Notes: a model not told the origin generated them from the sequence alone. Shown: positions 1 through 9,743, counted from the first letter of the stretch. The stretch is 64,000 nucleotides of DNA from Methylobacterium longum (GCF_022179385.1 NZ_BPQS01000001.1:1-64000); one strand, 5' to 3'. Numbers and translations: made by a program.

Positions 1-1
1 C

Positions 2-115
2 CTCGTCTACGTCTCCAACGCCCCCTTCACCGAAGTCTCCAAGGTGCTCGCCGCCTTCAACGGCGTCACAGGACCCCTCGCCTCCGCGGCAACCGCGTAC
101 GCCTACGCGAAATAG
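2..115 (+). CDS. C-terminal end of an unidentified protein (cut by window start)
   Basis: An open frame enters from the left edge and ends at a TAG at 113-115, leaving 37 residues rich in Ala, Val, Tyr and Thr and ending in Tyr-Ala-Lys. Codon use (G or C in most third positions) is like that of the neighbouring genes, which supports real coding. The fragment is too short for me to recognise a family and I assign no function. Confidence 0.5.
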   Translation, partial: LVYVSNAPFTEVSKVLAAFNGVTGPLASAATAYAYAK

Positions 116-579
116 GCCGCGTCGCCGGTTCCGGGCCGGCGATCAGCGCGGCGCCGGCCCCGCGGGGGCTTGCGCCGCCGCGGCGGAATCGGCCCGCAGC
201 GGGCATCGCCCGGTCATCCCGGCGACGCGCCACCGAGCCCGGGCCTCCGACTGGTGGACGCGCCAGCGGCTAGCCCGACCGCACATCCCCGGCGTGCGGA
301 CCCGTCTCCGCTGCTTTTCCACGGCCGGAGTGAGCATCCAGTCCGCGCCAGGTCCTCTCCGACCACGCCGCCCCGGATCACCCGGATCCACGCGCCGCGA
401 GAGGACGCGCTGCGTCGAGCGAAGTTTTCGATCCGACGCCGGTTCGCCGCCGATGCCTGTAGCCTGAACGCAAATCGGGCGCGGATGTGATCCGCGCCCG
501 ATCGCCCTGCATCATACTGCTCGGTGGCTCCGGGGCCCGCGGCCCCGGTTCGATCAGAGCCTTCGATCAGACCCTTCGA
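116..579. other. Intergenic region between the left-edge gene and the oxoamine synthase
   Basis: No convincing gene is seen in these 464 bases. The open frames here have no ribosome binding site and an arginine/proline-rich composition typical of chance frames in high-GC DNA. The stretch holds a perfect hairpin (474-502) and the start of a 13-bp tandem repeat (549-587), both listed separately. Confidence 0.5.
474..502 (-). terminator. Strong hairpin after the PKS/oxoamine synthase operon
   Basis: A perfect inverted repeat with 13-bp arms (474-486 and 490-502) and a 3-base loop. Read on the minus strand it is followed by TTTG, and it lies about 80 bases past the stop codon of the oxoamine synthase gene. 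It is the natural terminator for the leftward operon, although the U tract is short. Confidence 0.65.
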
Positions 580-587
580 TCAGACCC
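549..587. repeat. Three tandem copies of a 13-bp unit at the oxoamine synthase stop codon
   Basis: The unit TTCGATCAGANCC occurs at 549-561, 562-574 and 575-587, the last two copies identical. The gene's stop codon (580-582 on the minus strand) lies in the third copy. Because 13 is not a multiple of three, gain or loss of a unit would change the reading frame, but each unit supplies a TGA on the minus strand, so only the extreme C-terminus would change. Confidence 0.75.
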
Positions 588-1947
588 GCTTGGCCAGCAG
601 CTGCTCGATCAGCGAGCCGCCCTTGTCGATGGCCGCCAACTCCTCGGCCACCGCGTTCACGGTGTCGCGGATCTGGTCGGGCGTGTGCTCGGAGGTCAGG
701 AAGAAGCGCAGGCGCGAGGCCCGCTCCGGCACCGCCGGGTGGATGATCGGCTGCACGTTGATGCCCCGGCGGAACAGCCGGTCCGACAGGGTCACGGCCT
801 TCAGTGAGTCGCCGACGATGATCGGCACCACCGCGAGCCCGAGGCTGAAGCCGGTGTCGAGGCCGAGCTTCTTGGCGGTGGCCAGGAACAGGGTGCCGTT
901 CTGGCGCAGGCGCTCGACCCGCTCCGGCTCGGCATGCATCACGGCGAGGGCCGCCTCGGCCGCGGCGGCGAGCGGCGGCGACATGCCGACGCTGTACACG
1001 AAGCCGCCGGCCGTATGCTTCAGGTACTCGATCAGCGCGATCGGGCCGCAGATGTAGCCGCCGCAGGTCGAGAGCGTCTTCGACAGCGTGCCCATCCAGA
1101 TGTCGACCTCCCGGGGGTCGACACCGCAATGCTCGAACAGGCCCGCGCCGGTGCGGCCGGTGACGCCGAGGCCGTGCGCCTCGTCGACCATCAGCCACGC
1201 GTCGTAGCGTTTCTTGAGGGCGACGAGCCCCGCGAGGTCCGGCGCGTCGCCGTCCATGCTGTAGAGGCCCTCGACCACGATCAGCGCCCGGCGATGCTCG
1301 TGACGGGTCGACTGGAGCAGGGTCTCCAAGGCGTCGAGGTCGTTGTGCGCGAAGGAGCGCCGCTGGGCACCCGAGAGCTGCGCGCCCGTGACGATGCTGT
1401 TGTGGGACAGGGCGTCGTGGAAGATCACGTCGCCGGCTTCCAGAAGGGCGCCGATGGTCGTGACGTTGGTGGCGTGCCCGCTCACCATCACGATACAGCC
1501 CTCGGACTGGTAGTGCTTGGCCAGAGCCTGCTCGAGGCTGATATGGCCGGGCCGCTCGCCCGCCACCACCCGGCTCGCCGACGCGGAGGTGCCGTAGGCG
1601 TCGATCGCCTCGCGCGCCGCGTTGCTTACCCGCGGGTGGCCGTTCAGGCCGAGATAATCGTAGGACGAGAAGTTGGTGAAGCTCTTCTGGTCGATCCGCG
1701 TCGTGGCGCCGGCCTTGGCGTCATGGACGCGGAAGAACGGGTTGCCCAGACCGATCAGCTCGGCCGCCTGACGTTGCAGCTTCAGTTCGCGGTAGCCGGG
1801 CAGGTTCTCGAAGTTCTGCGCCGCCGACTTGCCGGCCGGCGACGCCGCCTTGACGGGGGCCGGGCGCGGCGTCGCGCGCCCGAGCCGGTTGGTCACGAAG
1901 CCGGCGAGCGCCGCGCGCCCGCCATCCGGCCGTGCCGTGTCGGTCAT
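580..1947 (-). CDS. Alpha-oxoamine synthase (PLP-dependent, serine palmitoyltransferase/AONS family)
   Basis: A 455-aa fold-type I PLP enzyme. It carries the oxoamine synthase hallmarks: an N-terminal Asn-Phe-Ser-Ser-Tyr-Asp-Tyr-Leu-Gly segment near residue 92, the VDEAHGLGVTG motif (Asp255, His258) that holds the cofactor ring, and the Schiff-base lysine Lys290 in TLSKTLSTCGGY. Family members condense an acyl thioester with an amino acid and release CO2 to give an alpha-amino ketone. About 50 residues precede the usual start of the fold, and this extension may contact the PKS. The gene overlaps the end of the PKS gene by ATGA, so the two are translationally coupled, and I infer that the acyl donor is the PKS-bound chain. 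The amino acid substrate cannot be read from sequence. Biotin synthesis (BioF) is unlikely given the partner and the absence of other bio genes. Confidence 0.88.
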   Translation of the reverse strand: MTDTARPDGGRAALAGFVTNRLGRATPRPAPVKAASPAGKSAAQNFENLPGYRELKLQRQAAELIGLGNPFFRVHDAKAGATTRIDQKSFTNFSSYDYLGLNGHPRVSNAAREAIDAYGTSASASRVVAGERPGHISLEQALAKHYQSEGCIVMVSGHATNVTTIGALLEAGDVIFHDALSHNSIVTGAQLSGAQRRSFAHNDLDALETLLQSTRHEHRRALIVVEGLYSMDGDAPDLAGLVALKKRYDAWLMVDEAHGLGVTGRTGAGLFEHCGVDPREVDIWMGTLSKTLSTCGGYICGPIALIEYLKHTAGGFVYSVGMSPPLAAAAEAALAVMHAEPERVERLRQNGTLFLATAKKLGLDTGFSLGLAVVPIIVGDSLKAVTLSDRLFRRGINVQPIIHPAVPERASRLRFFLTSEHTPDQIRDTVNAVAEELAAIDKGGSLIEQLLAKRV

Positions 1948-4900
1948 GAGTGAGTCTCTTTGATACCGATGGATGTCTGCTCGATGAGTTCCTTGAGAGG
2001 CGCGATCATCTGCGCATCGACCTCACCGCCGACATGCTTCGAGACGAGGCTCATCGCGACGCCGGCCGTCTCGTCCATGGGCGCGGAAACCGCCTGAATT
2101 AAGGACTCGGACAGTTCGTTGACGGTCATGCCCGACGACAGGCCTGCCGGCGGCGCGTCGAGGGCGAAGCGCTCCTGCAGGCTGGCCCCCAGCTCGACAC
2201 CCATCAGCGAATCGAGGCCGATCTCCGAGAGCTGGCGCACGCGGCTGATGTCGTCCTTCGGCAGGCGCAGGATGCGGGCGATGTCCTCGACGATCGCGTC
2301 CGACACGGTCTTGCGGGCCGCATCGAGGTCGCCGCCCTTGAGCAGGGCGCCGATGTTGATCGCCTGAACGCCGCCGGCCTCGGCCTGCTGGTCCGACCCG
2401 AGTTCCGCGTAGCTCGGCGAGCGCATGGTGGCGAGCCGCTCACGCGCCTTGCCCCAGTGCATCGCGGCGATACCGATCACCGCCTCGTCCGGAGACGTGC
2501 CCTGGCTCTCCAGCGCCTCGGCCATCAGGTCCAGGCAGCGGCGCGCCTCCATCGGGGTGACGCCGACGCGGCCCGCGAGGCCTTCCATGACGGCCCTGTT
2601 GCGGGCGAGCATGCCGACGTCTCCGATCGCGCCCCAGGCCACCGCCAGGGCCGGCAGGCCGCGGCGGCGGCGCTGCCGCGCGAGTCCTTCCATGAAGCCG
2701 TTGGCGGCCACGTAGGAGCCCTGGCCCGGATTGCCGATGAAGGTCGTCGCCGAGGAGAACAGGACGAAGTAGTCGAGGCTCCGGTCGCGGGTGGCGGCGT
2801 CCAGGTGCTGGGCGCCGATCACCTTCGGGCCGATCACCGCGTCGAGTGCCGCGGCGTCGATGTTGGAGATCAGGCCGTCCTGAAGCACCGCGGCGGCGTG
2901 GAGCACGCCCGCGAGCTTCTTACCGCCCTGCTCGATGCCGGCGATCAGGCGGTCCACCGACGAGCGGCTGGTGATATCGACGGCCTTCGCCTCGACCGTC
3001 ACGCCCCGTCCGGCGAGTTCCGCGACGATGGCCTTGGCCTCGTCGGTGGCCGCACCCTTGCGGCCGGCGAGCACGAGGTGCTTCGCGCCCCGGTCGATGA
3101 GCCAGCGCGCCGCCTCCAGGCCGAAGCCGCCGAGGCCGCCGGTGAGCAGGTGGACCCCGGAGTCCGAGACCGTGAACGACCGGCCGGTCTCCTTCATGAT
3201 CGTGCCGGCCTTCGGCGGGCTGATCACGATCTTCCCGATATGCCCGGATTGCTGCATCAGCCGGAACGCGTCCGAGGTCTCGGCCGCCGTGAAGGGCTGG
3301 TAGGGCAGCGGCTTCAGGCCGCCGTCGTTGAACAGGGCCATGACTTCGCGGAACATCCGCGCGCCGTCATCGCCCTGGTGCTGGATCACCTGATCGAGGT
3401 CGACGCCGAAGTAGCTCAGGTTCCGCCGGAACGGGCGCAGGCCGATATGGGTGTTGGCGACGTAGTCGCGCTTGCCCAGCTCGACGAAGCGGCCGAACGG
3501 CCGCAGCGCGTTGAGCGAGCGCTCCATGGCCTCGCCGAACAGGCTGTTCAGCACGATGTCGACGCCGTCGCCGGTGATCGCCCGGACCTCGTCCACGAAG
3601 GCGAGCGAGCGGGAGTCGAGCACGTGCTCGGCGCCCAGCGCCTTCACGAGCGCCCGCTTCTCGCGGGAGCCGGCGGTGGCGATAACCCGCGCGCCCTTCA
3701 GCTTGGCGATCTGCAGGGCCGCGAGGCCGACACCGCCCGCGCCGCCATGGACCAGCACCCACTCGCCGCGCCGCATCCGGGCGCAGGAGACGAGGCCGTA
3801 ATAGGCGGTGAGGAAGGCGACCGGCACGGTGGCCGCCGCCATCGGGTCGAGGCCCTGCGGCATCGGCGCGACGACGAGGTCGGGCACGACGATGTGCGTC
3901 GCGAAGCCCGACTGGGCGAAGGCGACCACCGGATCGCCGACCTTGAAGCCCTTCACGCCCGGTCCGACGGCCGTGACGCGGCCGGCGCATTCGAGGCCGA
4001 GGCGCGGACCGGCGAAGCCGTCCTCCAGGATTTCCTCGGGGAGCATCGAGAGCGCCCAGAGAACGTCGCGGAAGTTGAGGCCGGTGGCCTCGACCGCGAT
4101 TTCCATCTCGCCCTTGCCGGGGGTGCGGCGCTCGGCCGGTCCCCAGATCATCTCGCTGAGGCCGCCGGTGTTGCTGCGCTCCAGCCGCGCGGCCTCGGCC
4201 GGGACGGCGTCCGCCGGATCCCGGTGCTTCGGCCGGCCGGCATGGAAGCGCACCACCTGGGTCCGCTCGTCGTCCAGCACGATCTCGGTCTCCGGCGTGC
4301 CGGAAAGGATCAGGTCGCGCAGGCGCTCGGAGGCGCGCTTGGACGACATCTCGGGCGAGAGGTCGATGCGGCGGATGTCGAGGTTCGGGGCCTCGTTGGC
4401 GAGCGTGCGGGAGAAGGCCCACACGCCGGCCTCGATGTTGGTGGTCTGGCCACCACGGTCCCGGGTGGCGCCCGGCGCCACGACCCAGAGGCGGGTCTGG
4501 CGGGCGCCGAGATGCTCGGTGCAGCGCTTCAGGCTGAGGCAGCGGTCGCGCAGCCGCTCGGCCGCCTCGCCGCCGCGGGTGAAGGCGCCGGCCAGGAACA
4601 CCACCGTGTCGGGGGTCTCCCGCTCCAGCTCCATCAGGGAGGTCTCGGAGTCGAGGATGATCGAGACGTGCACGCCGCCCGCGACCAGCAGGGTCGCGAG
4701 GGAGGAGGCGGTCTCGGCCGCGAACTCGTCATCCGAGCCGATGATGAAGGCGAAGCTCTGCGCCGGCGCGGGTCCGGGCCGGACCGGCGCCTCGGCGGTC
4801 AGCAGCAGATCGTTGCCGTTGGCGGACGCGGCCCGCTCGACCTCGACCTTGACGAGGCCATGGGCGCTGAGCGTGCGCTGCCAACCCTCGATATCCTCGA

Positions 4901-7900
4901 GCCGGCCCACGGGCATGCCGCCCACCGCCTCCTCGAACCAGCCCGCCGAGAGGCCGAAGACGAGGTCGCGGAACAGGGAGGCGCTGGGCTCCACGGCCAC
5001 CAGGAGGCCGCCGGTGGCGAGTGCCCCGGCGAGCTGACCCGGCAGGGCCCGGTCGCCGCGATGCAGGCTGCCGGAGGCCAGGATCAGGTCGAAGCTGCCG
5101 GGCGCCAGCTCATCGGCCGCCTCGATGACGGCGGCGGCACGGCCCAGGGACAGGCGGGCGCGCTCGGCGAGCCTGCGGTCGGTCTCGAACACCGTGAGCC
5201 GGGCTTCGGCAGCGGACGCGAAAGTCGCGGCCTGGGCCGAGAGCGGGCCGAACCCGACCTGAAGGATCCGGAGCGCCCGCTCCTTCGGGAGTTGCGCACG
5301 GCTCCGTTCGATCAGGTTCGCGACGACGTCGGCGCCGTGGCGCGCGGTGGCCGAGCGAAGCGCGAAGGCGTCGATGGCACCCTGCGGCAGGCTCGGCGCG
5401 TCCGTCAGCTCGCCCGCGAGGAGACGGTCGACCATGGCGCCGACGTCGGCGATCAGCACGAGTTCGGCGGAGAGATCCGGGTGGTCGCCCGCGATCCAGC
5501 GCATGATCTCGTCGGGCGCCGGCAGGGCGGAGCCGTCGCCCAGCGACCAGTTCTGGCCGACCCGGTCGGCGAGGCCGCTGCTCTCGAGGGCGTAGAGGGC
5601 ATTCAGCAGCCAGGGACGCAGGGTCTCGGGCACGCGCCGGTCGGCGGACGAGACGGTCTCACCCTCCGCCAGCCCGGAGGCGAGGCGGTAGGCCAGCGAG
5701 GTCGCCCAGCCTTCCAGGAGGAGATGCCCCGGCGACAGGGCCGCGTCGGCCGGCCCCTTCGCCTCGGCAGCCAGCGGCCGCAGGCGTGCGGCGACGCTCG
5801 GCCGGCGCTCCATCGGGATAGCGGTCGGCTCGGTTGCCAATTCCGGCATCTGCGAGATCGCGAAGGCGGCGAGGTCCCCGCCGGCCTTCGCGCGCAGGGC
5901 CTGGAACCGCCCTTCGCGGATCGTCGCGACGATGCCGCCCTCGGCGTCGAGCAGGGTGAAATCCGCCAGGATCGAGCGCTCGTTGCAGCGACGGGTGCGG
6001 ATGATCGAGCGGGCGATCACGGCGCCGGGGCGCAGCAGGCGCACCTCGCCGAAGCGCACCGGGATATAGGCCTTGCCGCCGTTCTCGCCGAGGAGGTCGG
6101 CGAAGAGCAGGATCAGCCCGTGGAAGCAGGCGTCGAGCCGGTTCGGCACCAGGGCGTAGCGGGTGTCGGGCTGGGCCGGCAGCAGGTCGGACACGATGGT
6201 GCTGTCATCCAGCCGGGCGCTCATCGCCACCTGCTGGAAGCTCGGGCCGAAGCCCAGGCCGGAGGCGAGGGCGCGGGCGTAGAGCGCATCGCCGGTCAGC
6301 ACATGGTCGCCGGCGGTCTCGAAGCTGAAGCCGTTCAGGTCGGGCGCCTTCGGGGCGGAGAAGCTGCCCTCGACGATCTTGGCCTGGGCATGGAGTTGCC
6401 ACGGCGTCTGCGTCAGGCGGGGGCGGCTGAGAACCTGGATGCCGTTGCCGGATCCCGACAGGCGCACCGCGACCTCGCGCAGGGCCTCCTCGGTGAAGAC
6501 CATCGGCGCCACGATCTCGAAATCGGCCAGCACGACCTCGTCGTCGCGCAGGGCCTCGCGGACGCAGGCGAGGGCCATCTCGACGAAGCCGGCGCCCGGC
6601 ATGATCACCTGGCCGTCGACCTTGTGGTCCTCCAGCTCGGGCACGGTCGCCGGGTCGACGAAGCCGTTCCATTCCAGCCCGTCGAAGGTCGTGCGCGAGC
6701 CGATCAGCGGGTGGTAGGGACGGGCGCTCATGGCACCGACGCCCTCGGTGGTGTCCGCGAGGCGGAACGGGCGGCGCTGCCAGGGATAGGTCGGCAGGCG
6801 CACGTCGCCCTTCGGCGCGTCGCCGAACAGCAGGCTCTCGTCGACCTGCGCGCCCTGGACCAGGGCGGCGCTGACCGCCTTGGCGATCGGATCGCCGCCG
6901 GAGGCCTTCCGGTGCATCACGCCGACCGTGGCGGTCTCGATGCCCAGTGGCTCGACCGCGTCGCCGACATGGGACATCAGGGTCGCGCGCGGGCCGACCT
7001 CGACGAAGACGCGGGCGCCGCGACGGGTGGCGTCCTGCACGGCCTCGCAGAAGCGCACCGGCTCGCGGATGTTGCGCCACCAGTAGCCGGCGCCGAAATG
7101 GGTCCCGTCCAGCACCGAGCCCGTGACGGTGGAGACCATCGCGGTGGTGCCGGCCTTGGCCTTCAACCCGGCGAGGTCGCGCAGCAGCGGCTTCTCGGTC
7201 GGATCCATCAGCCTTCCGTGGAAGGCGTAGGCGAGGTCGAGCTTGCGGCCGCGGCGGCGCTTGCGCGACAGGGCCTTGAGGGCCGCGTCGATATCGGCCA
7301 CCGGCCCGGCGACCGTCACGGCCTTCGGGCTGTTGTAGGCGGCGATGTCGAGGGTCGGGAAATCCTTGAGGAAGGTCTCGACCTCCTCCGACGGCATCAG
7401 CAGCACCGCCATGGTGCCCTGGCCGTGCGTCGTCTCCTGATGGTGGCTGCGGTAGTAGATGACCCGGACCGCATCCTCCAGGCTCAGGACGCCGGCAGCC
7501 TCGGCGGCCGCGATCTCGCCGACGCTGTGGCCGAGAACGTAGGACGGGACGAGGCCCTTGGCCTTGAGCGCGGCCGTGGAAGCGCTCTCGATGGCGAAGA
7601 TCAGCGGCTGCGAGACGCTGGTGAGCGCGAGGCGCTCGTCCAGGTCGTCGGCGTAGAGCGCGTCCTTCAGCGACCAGTCGGAGTAGGCCCGGAACAGGGT
7701 GTCGACCCGGTCGAAGGCGGCGCGGAAGGAGGGGTTCTCCTCGTAGGCCTCGCGGCCCATGCCGGCCCACTGGCTGCCGTTGCCGGAATACACGAAGGCG
7801 ACTTCTGCGACGCGATCGACCGCCGTGCCGGTGAACGCGTCCTGGCTGTCCTCACCCTCGCCGACGGCCCGCAGGGCTGCGGCGACGTCGGTCTTGCCAT

Positions 7901-9386
7901 CCAGGGAGACGGCGAGGCGGGCCGGCATGCGCTCGCGGCGATGCGCGACGGCGGCAGCCACGGTCGCGACCTGGTCCGGCTCGGCCTCAAGGCGCTCGGC
8001 GTAGTCCAGGGCGAGCTCGTTCAGGGCCGCCCGGCTCTGCGCCGAGAGCAGCAGCACCTGCGCGGCCGGCTGGGGAGCCGGTTCGGCAGGCCTCGCCCAG
8101 GCGGGCGCGTCGGTGATGACCACGTGGGCGTTGGTTCCGCCGAACCCGAAGGAGTTCACGCCCGCGAAGCGCTCGCGCGCGCCGCGGCTGATCGGCAGGG
8201 CCTTGCGCACGACGTGCAGGTTGAGGTCGTCGAAGGGAATGTCGGGATTCAGCTCGGCCGCGTGCAGCGACGGGGGCACGAGGTCGTGCTCCAGCGCCAG
8301 CGTCGCCTTCATCAGGCCGGCGAGGCCCGAGACCGGCTCGGTGTGGCCGATATTGGTCTTGATCGAGCCGATCGGCAGCGGCGCCTGCCGGCCGCGGCCG
8401 AGCTTCGAACCGATGGCCGAGGCCTCGATCGGGTCGCCCACCGGCGTGCCGGTGCCGTGCGCCTCCATGAAGGCGAGGTCGTCGAGCCCGATCTCGGCCT
8501 CGCGGTAGACCTTTTCCAGCAGGGCGCCCTGGGCGTAGCCGGAGGGGAGCGAGATGCCGGTGGTGCGCCCGTCGGAGTTGATCCCCGACGCCGCCACCAC
8601 GGCGCGGACCGTGGCGCCGTTGCGCCGCGCGGCCTCGGCCGATTGCAGCACGAACACCACGCCGCCCTCCGAGCGCACGTAGCCGTCGGCGTTCTTGGAG
8701 AACGCCTGGCACAGGCCGGTGCGCGAGAGCATCTGCGCGGTGGAGAAGCAGATGAAGTTGAACGGGCTGGCCAGCACGTTGACGCCGGCGACGACGGCGG
8801 TGTCCACGCGGCCCGACCGGATCGCCTGGACGGCGTTGTCGAAGGCGACGAGCGAGGACGAGCAGGCCGTGTCGACCGTGAAGCTCGGGCCCTTCAGGTC
8901 GAAGATGTAGGAGATGCGGTTCGAGATGATCGAGAGCGTGTTGCCGGTGGCCGCGTAGGCGTCGCCCGACGGCGCGTCGAGGATGCGCAGATTGCCGTAA
9001 TCGAGCGAGGACGCACCGACGAAGACGCCTATGTTGCTGCCGGCCACGCTCGACGGGCGCAGGCCCGCATCCTCAAGGGCTTCCCAGGTCAGCTCCAGCA
9101 GCATCCGCTGCTGCGGATCCATCTGCTCGGCCTCGCGGGGCGAGATGCCGAACACCGCCGGGTCGAACGACCAGACGTCGTCGATGACGCCCGCCGCCCA
9201 GGTGTAGCTCTTGCCGCGCTCATGGGCGCGGGGGTGCGCGAACCGCTCCAGGGAGAACCGGTCGGCCGGCACCTTGCTGACGGCGCAGCGCCCTTCGGAC
9301 AGGAGTGACCACAGCCCATCGACGCTGGGGGCTCCGGGCAGTCGGCATGCGCGTCCGACGATCGCAATGTCTGTACGTTGTGTCAC
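1944..9386 (-). CDS. Single-module, fully reducing type I polyketide synthase
   Basis: A 2480-aa multidomain enzyme (GTG start; an in-frame ATG at 9536 would add 50 residues of non-homologous sequence). Domains by approximate residue: KS 5-430 (Cys175 in DTACSSS, His310, His348); AT 527-830 (Ser621 in GHSVGE; YAFH at 720-723, close to the HAFH motif of malonyl-specific ATs); DH 890-1165 (His921 in HKVDGQVIMP, Asp1085 region); a methyltransferase-like region 1370-1530 with a degenerate SAM motif; structural KR half 1540-1715; ER 1745-2060 (NADPH motif HGGAGGVGLAALQ); KR 2075-2295 (Ser2212, Tyr2225); ACP 2360-2435 (Ser2393 in IGLDSLMG). There is no thioesterase, so release is probably by the coupled oxoamine synthase. 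One module with a full reducing loop suggests iterative synthesis of a saturated chain. Its product is unknown. Confidence 0.93.
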   Translation of the reverse strand: MTQRTDIAIVGRACRLPGAPSVDGLWSLLSEGRCAVSKVPADRFSLERFAHPRAHERGKSYTWAAGVIDDVWSFDPAVFGISPREAEQMDPQQRMLLELTWEALEDAGLRPSSVAGSNIGVFVGASSLDYGNLRILDAPSGDAYAATGNTLSIISNRISYIFDLKGPSFTVDTACSSSLVAFDNAVQAIRSGRVDTAVVAGVNVLASPFNFICFSTAQMLSRTGLCQAFSKNADGYVRSEGGVVFVLQSAEAARRNGATVRAVVAASGINSDGRTTGISLPSGYAQGALLEKVYREAEIGLDDLAFMEAHGTGTPVGDPIEASAIGSKLGRGRQAPLPIGSIKTNIGHTEPVSGLAGLMKATLALEHDLVPPSLHAAELNPDIPFDDLNLHVVRKALPISRGARERFAGVNSFGFGGTNAHVVITDAPAWARPAEPAPQPAAQVLLLSAQSRAALNELALDYAERLEAEPDQVATVAAAVAHRRERMPARLAVSLDGKTDVAAALRAVGEGEDSQDAFTGTAVDRVAEVAFVYSGNGSQWAGMGREAYEENPSFRAAFDRVDTLFRAYSDWSLKDALYADDLDERLALTSVSQPLIFAIESASTAALKAKGLVPSYVLGHSVGEIAAAEAAGVLSLEDAVRVIYYRSHHQETTHGQGTMAVLLMPSEEVETFLKDFPTLDIAAYNSPKAVTVAGPVADIDAALKALSRKRRRGRKLDLAYAFHGRLMDPTEKPLLRDLAGLKAKAGTTAMVSTVTGSVLDGTHFGAGYWWRNIREPVRFCEAVQDATRRGARVFVEVGPRATLMSHVGDAVEPLGIETATVGVMHRKASGGDPIAKAVSAALVQGAQVDESLLFGDAPKGDVRLPTYPWQRRPFRLADTTEGVGAMSARPYHPLIGSRTTFDGLEWNGFVDPATVPELEDHKVDGQVIMPGAGFVEMALACVREALRDDEVVLADFEIVAPMVFTEEALREVAVRLSGSGNGIQVLSRPRLTQTPWQLHAQAKIVEGSFSAPKAPDLNGFSFETAGDHVLTGDALYARALASGLGFGPSFQQVAMSARLDDSTIVSDLLPAQPDTRYALVPNRLDACFHGLILLFADLLGENGGKAYIPVRFGEVRLLRPGAVIARSIIRTRRCNERSILADFTLLDAEGGIVATIREGRFQALRAKAGGDLAAFAISQMPELATEPTAIPMERRPSVAARLRPLAAEAKGPADAALSPGHLLLEGWATSLAYRLASGLAEGETVSSADRRVPETLRPWLLNALYALESSGLADRVGQNWSLGDGSALPAPDEIMRWIAGDHPDLSAELVLIADVGAMVDRLLAGELTDAPSLPQGAIDAFALRSATARHGADVVANLIERSRAQLPKERALRILQVGFGPLSAQAATFASAAEARLTVFETDRRLAERARLSLGRAAAVIEAADELAPGSFDLILASGSLHRGDRALPGQLAGALATGGLLVAVEPSASLFRDLVFGLSAGWFEEAVGGMPVGRLEDIEGWQRTLSAHGLVKVEVERAASANGNDLLLTAEAPVRPGPAPAQSFAFIIGSDDEFAAETASSLATLLVAGGVHVSIILDSETSLMELERETPDTVVFLAGAFTRGGEAAERLRDRCLSLKRCTEHLGARQTRLWVVAPGATRDRGGQTTNIEAGVWAFSRTLANEAPNLDIRRIDLSPEMSSKRASERLRDLILSGTPETEIVLDDERTQVVRFHAGRPKHRDPADAVPAEAARLERSNTGGLSEMIWGPAERRTPGKGEMEIAVEATGLNFRDVLWALSMLPEEILEDGFAGPRLGLECAGRVTAVGPGVKGFKVGDPVVAFAQSGFATHIVVPDLVVAPMPQGLDPMAAATVPVAFLTAYYGLVSCARMRRGEWVLVHGGAGGVGLAALQIAKLKGARVIATAGSREKRALVKALGAEHVLDSRSLAFVDEVRAITGDGVDIVLNSLFGEAMERSLNALRPFGRFVELGKRDYVANTHIGLRPFRRNLSYFGVDLDQVIQHQGDDGARMFREVMALFNDGGLKPLPYQPFTAAETSDAFRLMQQSGHIGKIVISPPKAGTIMKETGRSFTVSDSGVHLLTGGLGGFGLEAARWLIDRGAKHLVLAGRKGAATDEAKAIVAELAGRGVTVEAKAVDITSRSSVDRLIAGIEQGGKKLAGVLHAAAVLQDGLISNIDAAALDAVIGPKVIGAQHLDAATRDRSLDYFVLFSSATTFIGNPGQGSYVAANGFMEGLARQRRRRGLPALAVAWGAIGDVGMLARNRAVMEGLAGRVGVTPMEARRCLDLMAEALESQGTSPDEAVIGIAAMHWGKARERLATMRSPSYAELGSDQQAEAGGVQAINIGALLKGGDLDAARKTVSDAIVEDIARILRLPKDDISRVRQLSEIGLDSLMGVELGASLQERFALDAPPAGLSSGMTVNELSESLIQAVSAPMDETAGVAMSLVSKHVGGEVDAQMIAPLKELIEQTSIGIKETHS

Positions 9387-9743
9387 GTTCGGTTCGCACA
9401 CGCTCGTTATCGGAAGTCGGCTCGGCTCGCGACGAGTGAGTACCCTGTCACCCCTTACTGTGGCACCATTGCGGTGTCCAACCGGCCTACACGCGAGGTC
9501 ATCCCTGCGCAGTGAAATTGCCGTCGGCTGTGACATGTATTCATCAGGCGCTTATCCAGTGCCAACGATTGGATTGCCAGGATTGAACAGCGCGGCGGCC
9601 CGCCGAGACGCTGAGACGATCATCAGAAAGCCACAGTTGCGTTCCGGCAGCCGGGACCCGTCTAGGCGCACCCGGAAGGAGATCTTCGCGACGCCGCACG
9701 GATCTGATGCGGCAATACCGGTGCGCGGCACTTGCTGCGACGA
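9387..9743. other. Region between the PKS operon and ugd
   Basis: About 360 bases, transcribed leftward if at all, holding the PKS promoter and possibly the ugd 3' end. G+C is lower than in the flanking genes around 9500-9600. No gene or clear palindrome was recognised. Confidence 0.4.

Noticed and set aside
2457..9308. Long open frame (about 2280 codons) on the plus strand opposite the PKS gene
   Set aside because: It is a shadow of the high-GC codon pattern of the PKS gene; the translation is rich in Arg, Gly, Asp and His with no known domains and no ribosome binding site.
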